Origin: Stomatobaculum sp.
Lineage (GTDB): Bacteria > Bacillota_A > Clostridia > Lachnospirales > Lachnospiraceae
Reading direction: 5' to 3'
Assembly: GCA_017449925.1 (NCBI GenBank)
Contig: JAFSYO010000051.1
Location: 1-10,357 of the forward strand
DNA: 10,357 bases
The stretch's first letter is position 1; each line of letters opens with the position of its first letter. The position numbers were made by a program, and so were the translations under genes. Shown piece after piece: positions 1 to 4,839 of this stretch. Below the pieces are notes generated by a model. The model saw nothing but the letters and a program-made list of their open reading frames with translations, was not told the DNA's origin and searched no databases.

Positions 1-8
1 GGTCATTA

Positions 9-25
9 TCCGGCGTGTCGCCGGA
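9..25 (+). repeat. Short inverted repeat near window start
   Basis: TCCGGCG (9-15) and CGCCGGA (19-25) form a perfect 7-bp stem with a 3-nt loop, followed by an A-rich stretch. It lies in the leader of element A, upstream of the larger hairpin at 35-60. Its role is unknown. Confidence 0.55.
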
Positions 26-34
26 AAAAGAAAG

Positions 35-60
35 GAGCCGGGCTTCGAAAAGTCCGGCTC
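35..60 (+). promoter_or_regulatory. Leader hairpin of transposase A
   Basis: An 11-bp stem (35-45 with 50-60, one G-T wobble) is capped by a CGAA tetraloop and ends 18 nt before the ATG at 79. No run of T follows it, so it is not a standard intrinsic terminator. The second transposase has a hairpin of the same design but different sequence at the matching place (1873-1900). It could hinder read-through transcription or ribosome entry, or act as a structured DNA or RNA element. The role is inferred. Confidence 0.6.
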
Positions 61-78
61 TTCCTGTAAACTATAAGT

Positions 79-1704
79 ATGCGACTACCCATGAGCTTAC
101 AGGCTGATTATACACTTTATAACAGCTGTTATCAAATCAAACTTCCATTCGAACTTGAAACCATGATCCCATCTGACGATCCGGTCCGCCTTCTGAGTGC
201 ATTCGTGGAGGGAATGGATCTTTCGGAACTGTATGGCACCTATGACAGGATCCGGAAAAATCAGGCGAGCCCGCGCCAGATACTGAAGATCATGGCTTAC
301 GCGGCATTGAACGGCATCTTTTCCAGCAGGGATATCGAGACCGCCTGCAGGAGGGACATCAACTTCATGTTCCTTCTGGAGGGGACTCCTGCGCCCGATC
401 ACGCCACGCTCGCCCGGTTTATCTCCCTTCATCTCGCTGACTGTTCCAAGGACGTTCTTGCCGAAGTCACTTCTATCCTGTACCAGCTGGGAGAGATCTC
501 GGGAAAGACTGTGTTCATCGACGGGACAAAGATCGAGGCAAACGCGAACAGGTACACGTTTGTCTGGAAAAAGGCTGTCAGCAGGAACCAGGAAAAACTC
601 TTCCTGAAGATCACGGAACTGGTCGCGGAATGTGAAGCGATGTACGGGATCAAAACGGTATATCAGGGCAGGGTATCCCTCCATACATTGAAACGGCTGA
701 GGAAGAAGCTGTACGCAGTGAAACAGGAAGAAGGGATCACTTTTGTGAAGGGGAGCGGTAAAAGAAAAACGCAGCTCCAGAGATCCGTCGAGACTCTGGA
801 AGCGTATATAGAGAAGCTGAAGGAATACACAAAGAAGCTTCATATCTGCGGGGACCGCAACAGCTATTCAAAAACGGACCCTGACGCGACCTTCATGCGC
901 CTGAAGGAAGACGCCATGCTGAACGGGCAGCTGAAGCCGGCGTATAACCTGCAGCACGCGGTGGACGCGCAGTATGTCACCTGGGCGGATATCAGTGCCC
1001 GGCCGACGGATGTCACTACCCTGGTACCATTCCTGAAGGATATGGAGGGATATCTGCCGTTCAGGTACCTCGAGATCGTGGCGGATGCCGGATACGAAAG
1101 CGAGGAAGCTTACGTCTACCTGGAAAAGAACGGGCAGCTGGCCTTTATCAAGCCTCAGGATTATGAGATATCGAAGACCCGGAGATACAGGGAAGACATC
1201 AGCCGCAGGGAAAACATGACCTACCTTGAGGAAGAGGACGCATACATCTGCAGCAACGGCCGGAAGCTCCCACGGATCAGGGAAAAGAGGGTCAGGAACC
1301 GGAGCGGATATGCCAGCACAGTGACGATCTATGAATGTGGTGACTGCCAGGGCTGCCCGCAGAAAGCGAAATGCATCCGGGGGAACAACTGCCGGATGCC
1401 CATGGAAGAGAGGAACAAGCGTATCTGGGTATCAAAGGTCATGAAGGAAAAGCGGAAGGAGACGCTGGAGCGGATAACAACAGAGTACGGGGCACAGCTG
1501 AGGATGAACAGGAGCATCCAGGCGGAGGGAAGTTTTGCGGTGATCAAAGAAGACCTGGGATTCCGCCAGTACCTGTACCGGGGAAGGAAAAACGTCCTGG
1601 CCCAGAGCATCCTGGCAGCCATAGGCTACAACATCAAAAAGCTGCATCATAAGATCCAGGGCGGAAGGACAGGACAGTTCCTGACCAGCATGAAAACCGC
1701 ATAA
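79..1704 (+). CDS. IS1182-family DDE transposase (element A)
   Basis: A 541-residue transposase that would cut and rejoin the ends of its own insertion sequence. The N-terminal part (about residues 20-115) looks like the DUF772-type transposase domain. The DDE catalytic residues are visible in their usual contexts: D148 in FIDGTKIEA, D336 in VADAGYESE and E483 in QAEGSFAVIKEDLGFRQY. A cysteine cluster (C420, C423, C426, C432) lies between the second D and the E and may bind zinc. The length is normal for the family and the frame is intact. The start at 79 aligns residue for residue with that of the second transposase. No Shine-Dalgarno sequence precedes it, and a hairpin at 35-60 lies just upstream, so expression is probably low. 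By eye it is roughly two-thirds identical to the protein at 1917-3545, so the two are not a recent duplication. Confidence 0.92.
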   Translation: MRLPMSLQADYTLYNSCYQIKLPFELETMIPSDDPVRLLSAFVEGMDLSELYGTYDRIRKNQASPRQILKIMAYAALNGIFSSRDIETACRRDINFMFLLEGTPAPDHATLARFISLHLADCSKDVLAEVTSILYQLGEISGKTVFIDGTKIEANANRYTFVWKKAVSRNQEKLFLKITELVAECEAMYGIKTVYQGRVSLHTLKRLRKKLYAVKQEEGITFVKGSGKRKTQLQRSVETLEAYIEKLKEYTKKLHICGDRNSYSKTDPDATFMRLKEDAMLNGQLKPAYNLQHAVDAQYVTWADISARPTDVTTLVPFLKDMEGYLPFRYLEIVADAGYESEEAYVYLEKNGQLAFIKPQDYEISKTRRYREDISRRENMTYLEEEDAYICSNGRKLPRIREKRVRNRSGYASTVTIYECGDCQGCPQKAKCIRGNNCRMPMEERNKRIWVSKVMKEKRKETLERITTEYGAQLRMNRSIQAEGSFAVIKEDLGFRQYLYRGRKNVLAQSILAAIGYNIKKLHHKIQGGRTGQFLTSMKTA

Positions 1705-1814
1705 GTTTTGACCAGTCAAAACGAGATCCGGAAGAAGGTGTTGATCCACGGGACACCTTTATTTGTGGTGCGTTATCCACAAGCGGGCAAGTGGAACATG
1801 CTGTCTGAATGTAA
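1705..1814 (+). other. Non-coding tail of element A with two inverted repeats
   Basis: No gene is seen here. GTTTTGAC (1705-1712) and GTCAAAAC (1715-1722) form an 8-bp palindromic stem directly after the stop codon. TTGTGG (1763-1768) and CCACAA (1777-1782) form a second stem with an 8-nt loop. The second hairpin contains TTATCCACA (1773-1781), which matches the DnaA-box consensus. A single box is weak evidence for any function. Confidence 0.5.
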
Positions 1815-1831
1815 AAGGGGCTGTCGCACTA
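1815..1831 (+). repeat. Left terminal inverted repeat of element B
   Basis: AAGGGGCTGTCGCACTA is the exact reverse complement of 3702-3718. It continues into a hairpin: GGGGCT (1817-1822) can pair with AGCCCC (1840-1845) and CACT with AGTG around a short loop. Confidence 0.85.
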
Positions 1832-1872
1832 AAAGTGGATAGCCCCTGCTTAATTAAATAAGATAATTAATA

Positions 1873-1900
1873 GAAGGCCTGTTCGCGAGAACGGGCCTTC
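1873..1900 (+). promoter_or_regulatory. Leader hairpin of transposase B
   Basis: A 12-bp stem (1873-1884 with 1889-1900, one T-G wobble) is capped by a GCGA tetraloop and ends 16 nt before the ATG at 1917. It matches the leader hairpin of element A in position and size but not in sequence. No T-run and no Shine-Dalgarno follow it. An AT-rich stretch just before it (1850-1870) could hold promoter elements, but I cannot assign a clear -35/-10 pair. Confidence 0.6.
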
Positions 1901-1916
1901 AGTGTAAAATGAATGT

Positions 1917-3545
1917 ATGCCCATACGATTCAATTTACAAAAAAATTATAAACTCTATTCAGCAAATTATCAAATCAAACTGCCTTTCGACATGGAGCTT
2001 TCTGTCCCTGCAGATGACCCGGTACGTCTTGTAAACGCATTCGTGGAGGGAATGGATCTTTCGGAGCTGTATGACACTTATGACAGGATCCGGAAAAATC
2101 AGGCAACACCTGGTCAGCTGCTGAAGATCATGATCTATGCCGCGATGGAATGCATGTATTCAAGCCGTGAGATCGAGCAGGCATGCAGAAGGGACATCAA
2201 CTTCATGTACCTTTTGGAAGGCGCTCCTGCGCCTGACCATGCGACGATCGCAAGATTTATGTCCCTGCGTTTCTCAGAGTGTTCCCGGAAATTCATTTCA
2301 GAAGTTGTTTCCATCCTTTACGAGCTCGGAGAAATATCCGGGAAGACTGTCTTTATTGACGGGACAAAGATCGAGGCATACGCCAACAAGTATACTTTTG
2401 TCTGGAAACGTTCCACGATCAAGAGCCAGAAAAAGCTTTTTGAAAAGATAGCCCTTTTCACAGCTGACTGTGAAAGAGCGTATGGATTCAGTATCGTTTA
2501 TGACAACAAGATCTCAAAACATACGCTCCTCCGGCTGAAGAAAGAACTGTTGAAGGTCCGGGCTTCCGAGGGGATCGCTTTTACATTTGGTGCCAGACCG
2601 CGGAAGCCCCGTATTCAAAAAGATGTGGAACAGGTAGACGCGTTTTTGAAAAAGCTGCATGAATACGATGAAAAACTAGAGATCTGCGGGGAACGGAACA
2701 GCTATTCAAAAACGGACCATGACGCTACATTCATGAGATTGAAAGAGGACGCCATGCTGAATGGGCAGCTGAAGCCGGCTTATAACGTCCAGCACGCGGT
2801 CGATGCCGAGTATATCACATGGGTCGGTATCAGTGCCCACCCGACGGATACAACGACACTGGTCCCGCTGCTTAAGGAAATGGAGGAACACCTCCCCTTC
2901 AAGTACCGCGAGATCGTTGCCGATGCCGGGTATGAAAGTGAAGAGAACTATGTATTCCTGGAAAAGAACGGACAGACAGCTTTCATAAAGCCAGCGAATT
3001 ACAAGATCTCCAGGACCCGGAATTACAGGGAAGATATAAGCCGCAGGGAAAACATGGCGTATGATGAGCAAAGAGACTGTTACATCTGCCGGGACGGAAG
3101 GGAACTTCCGGTAAAAACGGTCAGGACTGAAAAGACCAGGACAGGATACTCCCGGACTGTAACGATCTATGAATGCAAAAGCTGTAAAAAATGTCCGTAC
3201 AAGACGAAGTGCATCCGGGGAAATAACAGTAAGACCCCGATGTCACAACGGAAAAAAGTACTCTACGTTTCCAAGGAGATGAAGATGCAGCAGGAAGCCT
3301 GTCTCAGGCGGATCACCAGCGATTATGGGATACAGCTCCGTATGAACAGGAGTATCCAGGCGGAGGGAAGCTTTGCTGTCATAAAAGAGGATATGGGATT
3401 CCGGCAGTACAGGTATCGTGGGAAAAAGAACGTTCTGGCCCAGAGTATACTGACTGCGATCGCCCATAACATTAACCGTCTCCACTTCAAGATCCAGGGA
3501 AACAGGATCGGAAAACATCTGATCCCAGTCCCTGAAACAGCATAA
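1917..3545 (+). CDS. IS1182-family DDE transposase (element B)
   Basis: A 542-residue transposase encoded inside element B, presumed to act on the 17-bp terminal repeats at 1815 and 3702. The catalytic triad falls at the same residue numbers as in the first transposase: D148 (FIDGTKIEA), D336 (VADAGYESE) and E483 (QAEGSFAVIKEDMGFRQY). The N-terminal DUF772-like region is conserved, and so is the Cys cluster (YECKSCKKCPYKTKC) before the final E. The frame is open along the full usual family length, so the enzyme may be active. The start is supported by alignment with the first protein. There is no Shine-Dalgarno, only a 12-bp hairpin ending 16 nt upstream. The most variable stretch between the two proteins is about residues 165-250, between the first D and the conserved ICGxRNSYSKTD block. 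Confidence 0.92.
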   Translation: MPIRFNLQKNYKLYSANYQIKLPFDMELSVPADDPVRLVNAFVEGMDLSELYDTYDRIRKNQATPGQLLKIMIYAAMECMYSSREIEQACRRDINFMYLLEGAPAPDHATIARFMSLRFSECSRKFISEVVSILYELGEISGKTVFIDGTKIEAYANKYTFVWKRSTIKSQKKLFEKIALFTADCERAYGFSIVYDNKISKHTLLRLKKELLKVRASEGIAFTFGARPRKPRIQKDVEQVDAFLKKLHEYDEKLEICGERNSYSKTDHDATFMRLKEDAMLNGQLKPAYNVQHAVDAEYITWVGISAHPTDTTTLVPLLKEMEEHLPFKYREIVADAGYESEENYVFLEKNGQTAFIKPANYKISRTRNYREDISRRENMAYDEQRDCYICRDGRELPVKTVRTEKTRTGYSRTVTIYECKSCKKCPYKTKCIRGNNSKTPMSQRKKVLYVSKEMKMQQEACLRRITSDYGIQLRMNRSIQAEGSFAVIKEDMGFRQYRYRGKKNVLAQSILTAIAHNINRLHFKIQGNRIGKHLIPVPETA

Positions 3546-3576
3546 TTTTTTAGAGTTTCAAAATAGAAAAATGTCT

Positions 3577-3605
3577 TTCCAGACACCCTTGAGGAGTGTC
3601 TGGGA
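3577..3605 (+). repeat. Hairpin in tail of element B
   Basis: CCAGACAC (3579-3586) pairs with GTGTCTGG (3596-3603), with further pairing in the loop (CC with GG). It is the first of four hairpins in the last 150 bases of the element. It might stop transcription leaving the transposase gene, but no T-run follows. Confidence 0.6.
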
Positions 3606-3608
3606 AAA

Positions 3609-3640
3609 TGCGCCTGCAGCACTGTTGTGCGGCAGGCGCA
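3609..3640 (+). repeat. Strong GC-rich hairpin in tail of element B
   Basis: GCGCCTGC (3610-3617) pairs with GCAGGCGC (3632-3639). After one A/G mismatch, GCAC pairs with GTGC around a TGTT loop. It lies 3 nt after the previous hairpin. The next bases are not T-rich, so a terminator role is possible but not shown. Confidence 0.65.
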
Positions 3641-3648
3641 ATCACGAA

Positions 3649-3665
3649 ATCCCCCCTTTGGGGAT
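3649..3665 (+). repeat. Small hairpin in tail of element B
   Basis: ATCCCC (3649-3654) pairs with GGGGAT (3660-3665) around a 5-nt loop. It is the third hairpin of the series in the element's tail. Confidence 0.45.
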
Positions 3666-3671
3666 CAAAAA

Positions 3672-3718
3672 GGGGCGTCGCCCCAGTTGTTTTTAATCAA
3701 CTAGTGCGACAGCCCCTT
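3672..3718 (+). repeat. Right terminal repeat of element B folded as a subterminal hairpin
   Basis: The right terminal repeat is 3702-3718. Inside the element an inverted, shorter copy of it (AAGGGGCGTCGC from 3670) allows the end to fold: GGGGC with GCCCC, GTCGC with GCGAC, and AGTTG (3685-3689) with CAACT (3698-3702), with one bulged A. The left end folds in a comparable way, so this looks like a shared feature of the element ends. Confidence 0.7.
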
Positions 3719-3729
3719 CACCGATTAAA

Positions 3730-3766
3730 GAAGGGGCGCCGCATCATTTGATGCGACAGCCCCTTC
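3730..3766. repeat. Stand-alone hairpin made of terminal-repeat-like arms
   Basis: GAAGGGGC (3730-3737) pairs with GCCCCTTC (3759-3766) and CGCATCA pairs with TGATGCG around a 2-nt loop. The right arm repeats 14 bases of the element B terminal repeat (TGCGACAGCCCCTT). It lies 11 bp outside the mapped end of element B. A close relative is found 6.4 kb away at 10168-10203, with 15 identical bases in the right arm. It is best read as a short non-autonomous, MITE- or REP-like hairpin, or as a remnant of a joined pair of IS ends. Confidence 0.6.
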
Positions 3767-3962
3767 TGAAAAAGCTTCAAAAGCGCCCAATAAGCTTAAA
3801 AAGCCAGTTAAAATGAACTGATTATTTGCTCTGAAGCGCTACTGAGGGGTGCGGATTTTTCAAAATCTTTGAAAAACGCCCGCGGGTATCTCCAGGAATT
3901 CAAATAGCGACTGACAAGCTAATTAAAAATACCGCCGGCTCTTCCTCTCCCATGTAATTCTG
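3767..3962. other. Spacer between IS region and the cvpA-like gene
   Basis: No coding region or RNA gene is recognised in these 196 bases. It holds the hairpin at 3851-3883 and a weak short stem (CAGTT/AACTG at about 3816-3831). On the - strand that weak stem is followed by GCTTTTT, which would place a possible weak terminator after the leftward operon. Confidence 0.4.
3851..3883 (-). terminator. Hairpin downstream of cvpA-like gene, possible terminator
   Basis: TTTTTCAAA (3856-3864) and TTTGAAAAA (3868-3876) form a perfect 9-bp stem with a 3-nt loop. It is extended after a small internal loop by GCGG/CCGC. It lies 80 bp after the stop codon of the leftward cvpA-like gene. The stem is AT-rich at the top and has no T-run after it on the - strand, so the terminator role is tentative. 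Confidence 0.4.
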
Positions 3963-4700
3963 TTATAACAGCGCTCCGAGCGTGCTTTTCAGGAACCAGG
4001 TGATCATGTTGTACTGATACAAAAACCTGAGCCAGACATTGCTATAGATCAGTTCAAGAAGCCTTCTTCCCCAGACAGTTTCCGTAAAACAGGAAAGCAC
4101 AAGGAAGAAGATCCACAGATAGAAAAGCCCTTCTCCCAGGCCAAGTACAGCGCCGGCGATCTGGTTCAGCCCATGGATCACCGGGAGCTTCGCGAAGACG
4201 TCCAGCACTTTCATAAGAAGGCGGAGCAGTATCCATATAAGAAGGAACAGCAGCGCAAACAATATAAAATGAATGATGGTGCGGCTAAGATAATCCGCCA
4301 GATATTGGGTGAACTCTTTTACTCCCAGTTTCTCCCAGACGATTTCCGTATTGTTTTCCTTGATCCAGTCCCGCAGTCCTTCCGGGACAGACAGGCTGTC
4401 GATCACGACGGCTTGTTCCTCCGGTGTGGATATGCCGGCGTTTCCTGCCGGATTGGCGCTCAGTCTTTTTATGATCATCCCTTCAAGGGTGCTTTCCAGG
4501 GCGGTATGTTCTTTGATCCAGGCAGTTACCGGCGGCATCGCCAGTCTCGTCAGGACTGCAGTAATGAGTACTGCGGCAATGGAGATCGAAAGGCGCAGGA
4601 AACCGCAGTTGTGCCCGTACAGCATGAGTCCTGTGAGAAAAACGCCGACGAGAAGTGCGAACCAGTTCGCGTCAAGCCAGTTCAAAATATTCTCTGCCAT
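3963..4700 (-). CDS. CvpA-family integral membrane protein
   Basis: A 245-residue membrane protein. Hydrophobic segments are seen at about residues 11-29, 34-55, 141-163 and 179-205, with a polar region of about 80 residues between the second and third. The segment from about 170 to 202 (KLPVIHGLNQIAGAVLGLGE and the following helix) has the Leu-Pro-x-x-x-x-Leu-Asn and glycine-rich helix typical of the CvpA family. CvpA proteins were named for colicin V production in E. coli and have no settled biochemical role; Firmicutes versions are longer, as here. The start at 4700 is preceded by AAGGAA about 8 nt upstream. It is the last gene of the leftward cluster, 139 bp after the 875-residue gene, with a long hairpin in that gap. 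The family call is fairly secure, the function unknown. Confidence 0.75.
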   Translation of the reverse strand: MAENILNWLDANWFALLVGVFLTGLMLYGHNCGFLRLSISIAAVLITAVLTRLAMPPVTAWIKEHTALESTLEGMIIKRLSANPAGNAGISTPEEQAVVIDSLSVPEGLRDWIKENNTEIVWEKLGVKEFTQYLADYLSRTIIHFILFALLFLLIWILLRLLMKVLDVFAKLPVIHGLNQIAGAVLGLGEGLFYLWIFFLVLSCFTETVWGRRLLELIYSNVWLRFLYQYNMITWFLKSTLGALL

Positions 4701-4730
4701 CTTCCGTGTTCCTTCTGTCTGTAAACTATA

Positions 4731-4770
4731 ATTCCTGACCCCTGTTCTTTTCAGAAGAAGGGTCAGGAAT
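4731..4770 (-). promoter_or_regulatory. Long hairpin between the 875-residue gene and the cvpA-like gene
   Basis: ATTCCTGACCC (4731-4741) and GGGTCAGGAAT (4760-4770) form a perfect 11-bp stem. It is extended by TTCTT/AAGAA (4745-4749 with 4755-4759) after a 3-nt bulge. It is the only notable structure in the 139-bp gap. No T-run follows on either strand. On the - strand the next bases are TATAGTTTACAG, then the ribosome binding site of the cvpA-like gene. It could be an mRNA processing or stability element, an attenuator, or a poor terminator between the two genes. Confidence 0.5.
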
Positions 4771-4839
4771 TCAGTAAATAATGGTTTCAGCAGATAATGA
4801 AATAGAGTATCTGTTCAGCGCTCCGGCGCCTTGCTTCGA

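Larger units (their letters stand above)
1..1814 (+). mobile_element. IS1182-family element A (left end outside window, right end unresolved)
   Basis: This is the insertion sequence carrying the first transposase. Its neighbour has its terminal repeat 102 nt before the ATG, whereas this ATG is only 78 nt from the window edge, so the left terminal repeat is probably just outside. No convincing right terminal repeat is visible after the stop codon. A degenerate candidate (AGTGGATAGCCCCT, 1834-1847) overlaps the left-end hairpin of element B, so the two elements may abut or share an end. The stated right limit is simply the base before element B and is not a mapped boundary. Confidence 0.5.
1815..3718 (+). 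mobile_element. IS1182-family insertion sequence, element B, complete
   Basis: The element is delimited by a perfect 17-bp terminal inverted repeat, AAGGGGCTGTCGCACTA at 1815-1831 and its reverse complement at 3702-3718. This gives 1904 bp, which fits the size of the family. It carries one transposase gene reading left to right. Each end also contains an inner, degenerate, inverted copy of the terminal repeat, so each end can fold into a hairpin (1817-1846 and 3672-3716). No clear target-site duplication is seen: the flanks read CTGAATGTAA on the left and CACCGATTAA on the right. Confidence 0.8.

Noticed and set aside
580..591. GNALVEGKT (residues 583-591 of the 875-residue protein, 5695-5721) as a Walker A motif
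   Set aside because: The spacing is G-x5-GKT instead of G-x4-GK(T/S) and no beta-strand precedes it. The listed start and end are residue numbers in that protein; it is not counted as a nucleotide-binding loop.
97..843. 248-residue - strand open frame within transposase A
   Set aside because: It overlaps a clearly real transposase and shows no domain; it is a by-product of codon composition.
1705..1916. Guide-RNA-like element linked to the transposase, as in IS200/IS605 systems
   Set aside because: The transposases are IS1182-type DDE enzymes and no TnpB or IscB gene is present, so there is no ground for an omega-RNA call.
4719..4731. 13-base match CTGTAAACTATAA shared with the leader of element A (64-76)
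   Set aside because: One 13-base match between two places in a 10-kb window is close to chance expectation, and the contexts differ.
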